Shown here one piece after another: positions 18,413-26,495 of a stretch of 64,000 nt of DNA. Every line of letters starts with the position of its first letter. The stretch's first letter is position 1. Position numbers and translations under genes: made by a program. Origin of the DNA: Actomonas aquatica (GTDB lineage: Bacteria; Verrucomicrobiota; Verrucomicrobiia; Opitutales; Opitutaceae); NCBI RefSeq assembly GCF_019679435.2, contig NZ_CP139781.1:1116001-1180000 (forward strand), read 5' to 3'. The notes under the pieces were generated by a model. That model was not told the DNA's origin. It was given only the letters and a program-made list of their open reading frames with translations, and searched no databases.

Positions 18413-19183
18413 CTAACCGTGAGCGAAGGTGATGACATCAATACTCACCGCCCCCGCACGTCGCAAGGCGTGTGCGCAGGCATTGAGCGTGGAACCTGTG
18501 GTGAAGACATCATCTACCAAAATGTAACGTGATTCGGCGGTTATGGCGGTCCCCTCCCGCCCTGCAAAGGCATTTTTCATCCGCTTCCGGCGCGTGCGCC
18601 GATCGTAAGCCGTTTGCGATTCGCTATCTTGCACACGTTCAAGCAGCTCGGAGACCGGTCCGGCCTCCGGCACAGCCTGGGCGATCTCCTCCGCCCAGAG
18701 CACCGATTGGTTAAATCCGCGGTCCCGAAATTTCCGTGGATGCATCGGCACCGGCACCAAGGTCGCTCCGGCGACCAACTCCACCAACTCCTCGTTCATG
18801 GCCAGCAAAGCCCCCATGTCGCGCAGCACGTGCAGGCCTTCGTGATACTTCAGCTCAATCACCATGCGCCGCGCGACGCCTTTAAACAGGGTCACCGTCT
18901 TGGCAGTCCCGTAGGCCGGAAAAAGCCCCTCGCAATGCGGACAGATCCGCTCGCCCTCCACCTCGCCGAAGAAGGGATGCCCGCAGGTTTCGCAGTGCGG
19001 CCGGCGCACCCGCGTAATGGTGGGCACACAATGCTCACACACATGCCGCAAGGGACTCGTCGCCTCGCACACGCCCCCGCAGCCCAAACACACCGGCGGA
19101 AACACCAAGTCCTGCACCGCCTGCGCTCCGGCGCGCATCGCGCCCGCCCAGCCCGCGGTCGACTTGGTGGGCGCGTCACTCAT
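18413..19183 (-). CDS. comF: ComF family phosphoribosyltransferase-like protein
   Basis: A 256-residue ComF-type protein. The N-terminal third has three CxxC pairs (CLGCGG, CEHC, CETC) and CPHC, a zinc-binding region; the C-terminal part is a type I phosphoribosyltransferase fold with the PRPP loop ILVDDVFTTGSTLN (about residues 222-235). In competent bacteria ComF helps DNA uptake or processing; elsewhere its role is unclear. It starts four nt inside the end of truA (ATGA overlap), so the two are translationally coupled. Confidence 0.85.
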   Translation of the reverse strand: MSDAPTKSTAGWAGAMRAGAQAVQDLVFPPVCLGCGGVCEATSPLRHVCEHCVPTITRVRRPHCETCGHPFFGEVEGERICPHCEGLFPAYGTAKTVTLFKGVARRMVIELKYHEGLHVLRDMGALLAMNEELVELVAGATLVPVPMHPRKFRDRGFNQSVLWAEEIAQAVPEAGPVSELLERVQDSESQTAYDRRTRRKRMKNAFAGREGTAITAESRYILVDDVFTTGSTLNACAHALRRAGAVSIDVITFAHG

Positions 19184-19950
19184 GCGTAAAACACCTTCTC
19201 CAAAAACAGCCCCTGTGGCGGACAGGTCTCCACCTCGGCCGTGCGCACCTGGGCGTCCAGGAGCCGCTGCACGTCGGCGACCGAGAGCCGGCCCTCGCCC
19301 ACCGCGACCAGTGCGCCCGTCAGACTGCGCACCATTTTGTAGAGGAAGCCATTGGCCTCGAAGGTGAGTTTTACGCTGCGCCCGGACGCGGCCAGGTCCA
19401 GTCGCCGCAACTCGCGCACCGGACTCTCCAGCTCCCCGCCGTTGTCCGCCGCATACGCCGAAAAATCATGCCGCCCGCGCAAAACCGCCGCCGCCGCCAC
19501 CATGGCCGCCGTATCCAATCGCTGAGGACGCTCCAGACACCACACGAACGGCCGGCGAAACGGATCCGCGTCGCCCTGATAAAGGTGGTAGCAGTAACGC
19601 TTCCCGGTAGCCGAAAGCCGCGCGTGAAAATCGGGCGCAGCTTGGCAGATCGACTTGATCTGGACCCCCGGCGGCAAGCCGACCTTGAGCGCCTTCCGCA
19701 ACTTGTCGGGCTCATGTCGCCACTCGGCATCGAAATGAAAGACCTGACCGCGCGCATGCACTCCCGCATCGGTGCGCCCGCTGCCATGGATGCGTATCGG
19801 CGTTTTAAATACCGCCGCCAACCGCGCCTCGATGTGATCCTGCACCCCGTTGCCATTGGGCTGGCTCTGCCAACCGGCAAAGGACGTGCCGTCATAGGCG
19901 CACAGAGCCCGCCAACGCTGCGCGCAATGCTCCCTCGCATGCTTACTCAT
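19180..19950 (-). CDS. truA: tRNA pseudouridine(38-40) synthase
   Basis: Makes pseudouridine at positions 38-40 of the tRNA anticodon arm. It carries the catalytic-aspartate motif GSGRTDAGVHARGQV (about residue 58), GKRYCYHLY and a C-terminal FLYKMVRSLTGALV block; about 256 residues from the ATG at 19950, the usual size. An upstream in-frame start would add 22 residues without family support. First gene of the probable leftward operon with comF, accD and folC. Confidence 0.93.
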   Translation of the reverse strand: MSKHAREHCAQRWRALCAYDGTSFAGWQSQPNGNGVQDHIEARLAAVFKTPIRIHGSGRTDAGVHARGQVFHFDAEWRHEPDKLRKALKVGLPPGVQIKSICQAAPDFHARLSATGKRYCYHLYQGDADPFRRPFVWCLERPQRLDTAAMVAAAAVLRGRHDFSAYAADNGGELESPVRELRRLDLAASGRSVKLTFEANGFLYKMVRSLTGALVAVGEGRLSVADVQRLLDAQVRTAEVETCPPQGLFLEKVFYA

Positions 19951-20072
19951 GGATATCCCCCAATATTGGACCGGAATATTCCTCATATCCTCCAGTAGCG
20001 CTGAATTCCCGGCCAATACCGCTCAAGCGGAGCGGTAACGTGCCGTTCCGCGGAAGCGCAAACCGCTCCCGC

Positions 20073-22013
20073 ATGTCCCAAACCAGATCGAAATTAAGTC
20101 TGCGCCAACGCATGGTGCTCTCCATTGGATCCGCCTTGTTGGCGGGTTTGGCAACGCTGTTGGTGGTCGTCACCTTGCGATCAAGCGCAACCGTCGAACG
20201 TGAGGCCTTGGAAACCGGCCATACCACGGCCGAAGCCGTAGGCCAGAAAGTCGCAGCTCAGCTCAACCGGGCTTTGGAAACGACCCGGACTCTGGCCGAC
20301 GCCCTCAACGGGATCAGATCGAACGGTGGCGACACGCGCGCCCCCGCCGCCGAGCTCCTGCGTCGCACCCTCGAGCGCTCGTCGGACATCGCCGCAATTT
20401 GGACCTGTTGGGAACCCGACGCCTGGGACCACAATGACGCCGCCTTTACGGCGGATCCGGCCTATGGCGCGCAAGGACGCTTCAGCCTCGTTTGGGATCG
20501 TCGCGATGTCGGAGTCAGCAGACGGCCCCGTCTCGATTACCAAGACCAGGACTACTATCGACTACCCGCGCAGCGGGCGCAGGAGACCATTCTGGAACCC
20601 TATCTCACCTCGGCGGCTGGCTCCGCCAAATCAGGATCCGACGAAAAACGATTGATGACTTCCATCGCAGTCCCGGTGCTCGAAGGCAGCAAGGTGATCG
20701 GCGTGGTCGGCATTGACCTTGAGCTTACTCGATTCAGTCAACAACTCGCCGGAGCCACGTTGGGTGATCTGGGCTATCTCACCATCGTGTCCTACAATGG
20801 TCTTTACGCCGGCCACCCCAAGGCGGAACGGCGCGGCCAATCCTTCCTCGAACATGACCCTTGGGCGGAAGCGTATTTGAGCCAGCTGAAGTCGGGGCAA
20901 CCTTTCGAAGCACGCAATGAATCGCGCACCTTGGGAGGCCCCGCTATCCGCATCGCCGGCCCCATCGAAATCGGTCACACCGGCACCCCGTGGACTGCCA
21001 TCGTCAATTTGTCGCGCACCGAGATGATGCAGCCCGTGCGCGAACTGCGCAATCTGAGTATCGGCATCGGCCTCGGCGTGCTTCTGCTCATGTTGGGATT
21101 GGTTTACCTTCTCGCCGGCAGCATCGCCAAACCCATCAACCGTCTCGCCGATCGGCTGCGCGCGGGTTCGCGTGAGGTTACGGTAGCCGCCGACGATATC
21201 AATCGCGCCGGCACCACCTTGGCCGAAAATGCCAGTGCCCAAGCGGCGTCCATCGAGGAAACCAGCGCCTCGTGCGAGGAACTAAATGCCGTTGTTCAAT
21301 CCAACGCCGACACCGCCAAAGCCACCCGAGACCTGGCCGAAACCAGCCGCCGGCGTGCGGAAACCAGCGAAAAGGAAATGCGAGACATGGTCAGCGCCAT
21401 GAACGACATTCAGGAATCGGCCCAAGCGGTCGCCCGCATTGTCGATTCCATCAACGAGATCGCCTTTCAAACCAACTTGCTCGCCCTCAACGCCGCCGTT
21501 GAGGCCGCTCGCGCTGGTTCCGCTGGAGCTGGATTTGCCGTCGTCGCAGAAGAAGTCCGCACCCTCGCCCAACGCGCCGCGAAGGCCGCGCAAGAATCCA
21601 GTGAACGCATCGAGGTCTCTGTCGAACGCGCCAACCGCGGCAGTGCGATTTGCGGACGCGTCGAAACGGCTTTCAGCGACATTCGCCGCGCCGCCTCGGA
21701 AGTCAGCAACTTGACCGACAACATCGCCAGCGCGTCTCAGGAGCAGGCCGAAGGCATCAAACAGATCAACGCCGCCATCATTCAAATCGATCACCACGTG
21801 CAAAACTCGGCCGCCCAGACCGAAGAAACCGCCAGCGCTTCTTCCGAACTTCACGCGCAAGCGGTTTCGATGTCGGACAGCGTCAGCGAGTTGGTGGCAC
21901 TGGTAAATGGGCAACGTGCTCGAAGCGGATCCGGCTCCAGCGCCAATTCCTCACCCGCCACGCGGCCATCCTCCTCGCGCCCGGCAACGACGTTTCACGT
22001 CGCAGGGCGCTAA
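20073..22013 (+). CDS. Methyl-accepting chemotaxis protein with Cache-type sensor
   Basis: A transmembrane chemoreceptor of 646 residues. A first membrane helix lies at about residues 14-36, a periplasmic region of about 280 residues follows, with a double-Cache look (WTCWEPDAWD, SRRPRLDYQDQDYYRLP, GVVGIDLELTRFSQQL), then a second helix at about 330-355. Only about 20 residues of HAMP-like sequence (SIAKPINRLADRL) precede the signalling domain. The conserved hairpin tip EIAFQTNLLALNAAVEAARA is intact. The C-terminus is Ser-rich and lacks a CheR pentapeptide. No che genes are nearby. Divergent from truA; I use the ATG at 20073. Confidence 0.92.
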   Translation: MSQTRSKLSLRQRMVLSIGSALLAGLATLLVVVTLRSSATVEREALETGHTTAEAVGQKVAAQLNRALETTRTLADALNGIRSNGGDTRAPAAELLRRTLERSSDIAAIWTCWEPDAWDHNDAAFTADPAYGAQGRFSLVWDRRDVGVSRRPRLDYQDQDYYRLPAQRAQETILEPYLTSAAGSAKSGSDEKRLMTSIAVPVLEGSKVIGVVGIDLELTRFSQQLAGATLGDLGYLTIVSYNGLYAGHPKAERRGQSFLEHDPWAEAYLSQLKSGQPFEARNESRTLGGPAIRIAGPIEIGHTGTPWTAIVNLSRTEMMQPVRELRNLSIGIGLGVLLLMLGLVYLLAGSIAKPINRLADRLRAGSREVTVAADDINRAGTTLAENASAQAASIEETSASCEELNAVVQSNADTAKATRDLAETSRRRAETSEKEMRDMVSAMNDIQESAQAVARIVDSINEIAFQTNLLALNAAVEAARAGSAGAGFAVVAEEVRTLAQRAAKAAQESSERIEVSVERANRGSAICGRVETAFSDIRRAASEVSNLTDNIASASQEQAEGIKQINAAIIQIDHHVQNSAAQTEETASASSELHAQAVSMSDSVSELVALVNGQRARSGSGSSANSSPATRPSSSRPATTFHVAGR

Positions 22014-22053
22014 GTAGAGTCCCGGTAAAACTCGCCGCTTCGTCCGTAACGGC

Positions 22054-22497
22054 TCAGCCGAGATCGTCCGGAAACGGCGCCAGCTCCGGCGGGAAGCGCT
22101 GGTCCAAGTAATCCTGCAAGATCAGCGCCGCCGCGCGCGAATCGATCACGCCGCTGGCGCGCATGTCGCGCAGCTTGTGTTTGGGCAAGGTCGACTCCGC
22201 CGCATGGGAGCTGAGCCGTTCGTCCACCAGGTGCACCGGCAACCCGGTTTCGTGACCGAGACGCTCGGCAAAGGCCTCCGCCTCTTTCGCCTTCGGGCCG
22301 ACCGAATCGTCCATGTTGAGCGGATACCCCACCACCAACTCGTCGATGCGTCGGCGGCGGATCTCTTCCAGCAGCGCGCCCCAACGCAGGTCGGCGTCGG
22401 CCTGCGTCAGCGCTGGCAGCGGCGAAGCGAGTCCAAGCTCGTCGCCGCTGGCCAGGCCGATGCGTTTGGTGCCGGGATCAATGCCCAGGAAGCGCAT
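22054..22497 (-). CDS. ruvX: Putative pre-16S rRNA nuclease / RuvX (YqgF family)
   Basis: A 147-residue RNase H-fold protein. FLGIDPGTKRIGLA at the N-terminus, GYPLNMD near residue 60, VDERLSS near 92 and IDSRAAALILQDYLD near 120 supply the acidic active-site residues of the YqgF family. Members act in 16S rRNA 5'-end maturation and were also annotated as Holliday junction resolvases. It is 29 nt downstream of manC on the same strand, possibly co-transcribed; its end faces the chemoreceptor gene. Confidence 0.9.
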   Translation of the reverse strand: MRFLGIDPGTKRIGLASGDELGLASPLPALTQADADLRWGALLEEIRRRRIDELVVGYPLNMDDSVGPKAKEAEAFAERLGHETGLPVHLVDERLSSHAAESTLPKHKLRDMRASGVIDSRAAALILQDYLDQRFPPELAPFPDDLG

Positions 22498-22526
22498 GGG
22501 ATTTCAAATTACGCCGCGCGGCACCT

Positions 22527-23615
22527 TCAGGTGTAACGCTTCGCGTCCGGGTGGGCGTAGACCTGCTTGAGCAGCGCTTTGATTTCCTGGGCCTTGCCCT
22601 TGGGACAAACCAGGGTGGCTTCCGGCGTATGCACCACGATGAGGTCGTCGACCCCCACCACCGTGACGAGGTGCTTGCCCTCGCTGAACACGATGTTGCC
22701 GTTGGCCTGCTCCACCATGGCTTCGCCGCGGGTGACGTTGCCGGCCTTGTCGGCTTTAAAATGACGCGCCACCGCCGGCCACGCGCCGACGTCGTCCCAG
22801 TCAAAGGTCGAGGGCAACACGACCACGTTGTCGGACTTCTCCAGCAGCGCGTAATCGACCGAAATCTTCTGCAGGTCCGGATACACCTTTTTCAACACCG
22901 GACCGAGGCGGCGGCCCTTGGCGAGCGCGTCGCGAATGAGCTGGAGCCCGGCGTCGAGCTCGGGCGCAAACTTCGCGATGGCGGTTTCGACCACGCCGAC
23001 GCTCCAGACAAACATGCCGGCGTTCCAGAAATAGTCTCCAGATTTTAGATACTTCTTGGCGGTCTTGAGATCCGGCTTCTCCACAAAACGCTTCACCTCG
23101 TAAACCTCGCGACGACCCACCTTCTTCCAAACGTCGGCGCGCTGCACGTAGCCAAAACCCGTGGCGGGTTCCGTCGGCGTGATACCGATGGTCACCATGA
23201 CCGGCGCCTTCTTGGCGGCGGCAAAGGCGGCTTTCAGATCGGCCTGATACTTTTTGCCGTTGTGGATCACGTGGTCGGCCGGCAGCACCGCAAAAACCCC
23301 ATTGGGATCGCGGGCGCCAACAATGGCGGCGGCGAGCCCCACAGCCGCAGCGGTATCGCGGCCCACGGGTTCCGCGATGACGTTTTCCTTCGGTAGATCC
23401 TTACAGACCTTGCGCACGCCCTTTTCCTGCACAGCGCTCGTGATCACGAAGATGTTTTCCTTCGGCACGATCGGGAGCACGCGCTCCACGGTCTGCGTGA
23501 GGAGCGGCTTGTCGCCCACCACGGGCAGCAAGTGCTTCGGACGCTCCGCGCGGCTCTGCGGCCAGAAGCGTTCTCCTTTTCCTCCAGCGATGATTACGAT
23601 GTAGGGATTTGCCAT
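22527..23615 (-). CDS. manC: Mannose-1-phosphate guanylyltransferase
   Basis: Makes GDP-mannose from mannose-1-phosphate and GTP. A 362-residue nucleotidyltransferase: IIAGGKGERFWPQSR at the N-terminus binds the nucleotide, and PKHLLPV, LPADHVI, FVEKPD and YFWNAGMFVW are the further family blocks. It lacks the isomerase domain of bifunctional enzymes. The start is the ATG at 23615, which puts the P-loop-like motif at residue 10. Product feeds gmd elsewhere in the window. It is divergent from moeB across a spacer with two inverted repeats. Confidence 0.93.
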   Translation of the reverse strand: MANPYIVIIAGGKGERFWPQSRAERPKHLLPVVGDKPLLTQTVERVLPIVPKENIFVITSAVQEKGVRKVCKDLPKENVIAEPVGRDTAAAVGLAAAIVGARDPNGVFAVLPADHVIHNGKKYQADLKAAFAAAKKAPVMVTIGITPTEPATGFGYVQRADVWKKVGRREVYEVKRFVEKPDLKTAKKYLKSGDYFWNAGMFVWSVGVVETAIAKFAPELDAGLQLIRDALAKGRRLGPVLKKVYPDLQKISVDYALLEKSDNVVVLPSTFDWDDVGAWPAVARHFKADKAGNVTRGEAMVEQANGNIVFSEGKHLVTVVGVDDLIVVHTPEATLVCPKGKAQEIKALLKQVYAHPDAKRYT

Positions 23616-23626
23616 ATGAACCCAAT

Positions 23627-23668
23627 GCATAGCTAGACCTATGCCGTCGCAAATAATCATTTGCGACG
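23627..23668. promoter_or_regulatory. Two adjacent inverted repeats in the manC-moeB divergent spacer
   Basis: GCATAG (23627-23632) pairs with CTATGC (23639-23644) around 6 nt. Directly after it CGTCGCAAAT (23645-23654) pairs perfectly with ATTTGCGACG (23659-23668) around AATC. The block is AT-richer than its surroundings and lies 12 nt from the manC start and about 50 nt from the moeB start. It could be a protein operator for both genes, or hairpins in a leader transcript. Confidence 0.55.
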
Positions 23669-23718
23669 ATTCCGGAACATGCGTCTGTTTCGGCCCTTTC
23701 CGTATCCGCCCTGCCATC

Positions 23719-24894
23719 ATGTCCGATCTCACGCCTGCCGAACTCGCCCGCTACAGCCGCCACGTGCTGTTGCCGGAAATCGGTGTCGCCGGACAAACCA
23801 AACTCAGAAACGCCAAGGTGCTCATCATCGGTGCCGGCGGACTCGGCAGCCCGGCCGCGTTGTATCTGGCGGCGGCCGGCGTCGGCACACTTGGCATTGC
23901 CGACTTTGATAAAGTCGAAGCGCACAACCTCCACCGCCAGTTGCTGCACAGTGACGCCACCATCGGCCAACCCAAGACCACGTCAGCCGCGCAACGCCTG
24001 CAGGAGACTAACCCCTTTTGTGAGCTGATTGAGCATCGCGACGGCGTTACCCACGACAACGCCGTCGAGCTTTTCGACGCTTATGATGTGATCGTCGATG
24101 GCACCGACAACTTTACCGCCCGCTATCGCAACAACGACGCCGCGGTCCGCGCTCAGCGTCCCCTGGTGTTTGGCAGCGTCTATCGTTTTGAGGGCCAGGT
24201 GAGTGTCTTCGCTCCGCATCTGGGCGGCCCCTGTTACCGCTGCCTCTTTCCCGAACCGCCCGCCGCTGGCAGCGTGCCGGGGTGCGGCGAAGTGGGCGTG
24301 CTCGGGGCTTTGTGTGGCGTGATCGGGAGCTGGCAGGCCCTCGAGACGATCAAACTCATCACCGGCTGTGGCGAACCGTTGCTCGGTCGCCTGCTCACTT
24401 ACGACGCCCTGAGCCAACGCGTCGAAACCCTCAATTTCCCGCGCCTGCCGGACTGTCCCGGCTGCTCCGCCGCGGCGCAGGCCTCACCCTTGCCGCCGGA
24501 ACCCGACAGCGCTGCGACGTGCGCGCCTGCCATTTCAACCGAACCGACCACCATGCCTGAATCCGATTCCTTCCCCTTCGAAATCTCCGTGCAGGAGGCC
24601 AAGACCTTGCTCGCGCAAAATCCCGACACCTGTCGTCTCATCGACGTGCGCGAACCGCATGAGTGGGACATCTGCCACATCGAGGGCGCCGAGCACATTC
24701 CGATGCGCCAGATCCCCGAGGCCGCCACCGAACTGCCGCGCGACCAGCACCTGCTCATCCAATGCCATCACGGCGGCCGCAGCATGCGTGTCGTGCAGTT
24801 CCTGCGCGCGCAGGGTTTCGCGGCGGTCACCAATGTCGCCGGTGGTATCGATGCCTGGGCCCGAGAAATCGATCCCAGCCTCCTGCGCTACTGA
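23719..24894 (+). CDS. moeB: MoeB/ThiF-type adenylyltransferase fused to rhodanese
   Basis: An E1-like enzyme that adenylates the C-terminus of a sulfur-carrier protein (MoaD or ThiS type), with a C-terminal rhodanese domain to hand on sulfur. The N-terminal half has LIIGAGGLGSPAALYLAAAGVG, the zinc pairs CYRC and CPGC, and VDGTDNF. After a Pro-rich linker (about residues 255-285) the rhodanese domain carries IDVREPHEW and the active-site cysteine in CHHGGRS (about residue 350). 391 residues, as in other MoeB-rhodanese or MoeZ proteins. Which carrier it serves cannot be told; no moa or thi genes are adjacent. Confidence 0.9.
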   Translation: MSDLTPAELARYSRHVLLPEIGVAGQTKLRNAKVLIIGAGGLGSPAALYLAAAGVGTLGIADFDKVEAHNLHRQLLHSDATIGQPKTTSAAQRLQETNPFCELIEHRDGVTHDNAVELFDAYDVIVDGTDNFTARYRNNDAAVRAQRPLVFGSVYRFEGQVSVFAPHLGGPCYRCLFPEPPAAGSVPGCGEVGVLGALCGVIGSWQALETIKLITGCGEPLLGRLLTYDALSQRVETLNFPRLPDCPGCSAAAQASPLPPEPDSAATCAPAISTEPTTMPESDSFPFEISVQEAKTLLAQNPDTCRLIDVREPHEWDICHIEGAEHIPMRQIPEAATELPRDQHLLIQCHHGGRSMRVVQFLRAQGFAAVTNVAGGIDAWAREIDPSLLRY

Positions 24895-24925
24895 GAACCA
24901 CGGGCTCGTCCGCCCGGCTCCGAGC

Positions 24926-25837
24926 TCAAACGCGCAGGTCCTCGCGGCCGCTCAAATGCTCAGCGGCGTAAGCTTCAAACGCCGCCTTCAGCACTCGGCT
25001 CCGGCTCTCCGCTCCAACTCGAAAGCGGTGTTCATCAATCTGTCCCACCGGCTGCACATCCTTGGTGCTGGAGAGTAACATCGCCTCATCCATCGTCGCC
25101 AAATCGTCCGGGAGCACGCTGCGTTCCACCGGCCGCAGCCCCGCACGGCGGGCTACCTCGGCCAGAATCAATCGCCGCGTCACGCCGGCCAAAATCCCCG
25201 CGCTGAGGGGCGGAGTGATCCATTCGTCACCGCGCACAAATGCCAGATTGGCCGTCGCCGCCTCCGTCAGCTCCCCGGTCCGGTTGAGGATCACGACATC
25301 GTCCGCCCCGCGTTCGCGGGCCTCAGCCAAACAGAGCATATTGTTGAGATAATTTCCGGTCTTCCATGCCGGATCCAGTGCGCTCGGATCGTTGCGGTGC
25401 AAGCGTCGCGCCGTGACGAGATGCAGGCCTTCCGTGAGATGTCGCTCGCTGAGTTCGGGCACCGGTTTCACCAGTATCACATAACCCGCCTGATCCGCAT
25501 ATTCCGGACTTAACCCGATTTCGCCTTCACCTCGATATACCTGCAATCGCACATATACATCGCCTGTATACGTCAATTTTTTGCGAAATTCGGCGACCGT
25601 GCGTTTTATTTCAGGCAATAACGCCTCTGGGCCTATAGGTATATTCAGGCCTATAGCTAGCGCGGAGCAGGTCATGCGCTCCCAATGCTCTGCCCAGCCG
25701 AACAGCACGCCTCCGTAGCTGCGCCATACTTCGTAGATGGCATCGCCATAAAGAAATCCGCGATTTAGCGGTGAGAGGCTGGCCTCGGCCGCATCATGCA
25801 GGCGACCGTTGGTATTGGCTTGAACGAAAGCAGACAT
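24926..25837 (-). CDS. Class IV (D-amino acid / branched-chain type) PLP aminotransferase
   Basis: A fold-type IV PLP enzyme of about 303 residues: NRGFLYGDAIYE near residue 26, the PLP lysine in AWKTGNYLNN (about residue 155), and LTEAATANLAFV around 190. Candidates are D-amino acid transaminase, branched-chain transaminase and aminodeoxychorismate lyase; the sequence does not decide. The stretch 25470-25670 (about residues 55-120) uses codons such as ATA, TTG, CGA and GTA that its neighbours avoid and is visibly AT-richer, and it holds two direct copies of GGCCTATAG. I start at the ATG at 25837. Confidence 0.83.
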   Translation of the reverse strand: MSAFVQANTNGRLHDAAEASLSPLNRGFLYGDAIYEVWRSYGGVLFGWAEHWERMTCSALAIGLNIPIGPEALLPEIKRTVAEFRKKLTYTGDVYVRLQVYRGEGEIGLSPEYADQAGYVILVKPVPELSERHLTEGLHLVTARRLHRNDPSALDPAWKTGNYLNNMLCLAEARERGADDVVILNRTGELTEAATANLAFVRGDEWITPPLSAGILAGVTRRLILAEVARRAGLRPVERSVLPDDLATMDEAMLLSSTKDVQPVGQIDEHRFRVGAESRSRVLKAAFEAYAAEHLSGREDLRV

Positions 25838-25890
25838 CGGTAAGAGCCGGCCACCATGCCTACCTGACAAATCGGCGTCAAAGCCGGTCA

Positions 25891-25922
25891 CAAAAAAGCC
25901 CTGCGGAAATACCGCAGGGCTT
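25891..25922 (-). terminator. Rho-independent terminator of the H-NS-like gene
   Basis: On the minus strand AAGCCCTGCGG-tattt-CCGCAGGGCTT forms a perfect 11-bp stem followed by a T run (six T including two of the stem). It begins 24 nt after the stop codon at 25946. Confidence 0.93.
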
Positions 25923-25945
25923 GAAATTTGCGAAATGCAGGGAGT

Positions 25946-26362
25946 TCAGGACTCGGTCGAGGCGGGAGCGCTGTCGCTTCCGCGCGGCTTCACCAAACCG
26001 AACTCCTTCTTGATGTTCTGCACGCTCGGCACGGAGATACCAAAACGCTCGGCAATCGCCGCGCCGGTTTCGCCCGCTTCCACCGCCTCTTTCACCTGAG
26101 CCTTAAGCTCGTCGGTGATTTTGGCGCGGGAGCGCTTGGCCGGCTTGGCCGCCTTCGGAGCGCCCTTGGCCTTGCGTCCACGCTTCTTGCCAGTCGTTCC
26201 AGCAGCGGACTTCAGGGCCTTAATAAAGGCGTTCAGATCGGTATAACCATACTTGGCGGGCAGGGCAGCCAATTCACGGGTCCGCTCAACTTCAATCGCT
26301 TCTTGCAATTGAGCAGCCTTAGCTTGGAGCTCCTGCAGTTCTTTAATTTTGTCGGTCACCAT
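25946..26362 (-). CDS. H-NS-like nucleoid protein with added helix-turn-helix
   Basis: A 138-residue basic protein. The N-terminus (about 1-32, TDKIKELQELQAKAAQLQEAI) is a coiled coil; LPAKYGYTDLNAFIKAL follows, then a basic linker with GKKRGRKAKG resembling the DNA-contact loop of H-NS-family proteins; the C-terminal third (about 85-125, with AIAERFGISVPSVQNIKKEF) is a helix-turn-helix of the resolvase/homeodomain-like type. It probably oligomerises and binds DNA. An inverted repeat overlaps its start codon, and a strong terminator follows. The combination of an H-NS-like region with an HTH is my reading, not a named family. Confidence 0.7.
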   Translation of the reverse strand: MVTDKIKELQELQAKAAQLQEAIEVERTRELAALPAKYGYTDLNAFIKALKSAAGTTGKKRGRKAKGAPKAAKPAKRSRAKITDELKAQVKEAVEAGETGAAIAERFGISVPSVQNIKKEFGLVKPRGSDSAPASTES

Positions 26363-26398
26363 AACGATAAGAGCAAAACCCCGTAACAGGATCGTTAT
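26361..26398. promoter_or_regulatory. Inverted repeat at the start of the H-NS-like gene
   Basis: ATAACGAT (26361-26368) and ATCGTTAT (26391-26398) form an 8-bp inverted repeat with a 22-nt spacer, and the inner arm touches the start codon. The region is AT-rich and lies between the divergent H-NS-like and formamidase-family genes. It may be an autoregulatory operator or a leader hairpin. Confidence 0.45.
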
Positions 26399-26495
26399 CA
26401 AGTCCTATATCATCTTTTTCAGGGAAGTGATTAGGTTTTCCATATATACCATTCAGCGCCCTTGCCCGGGACGCCCCCACTCCTAAGGTCCGAGC

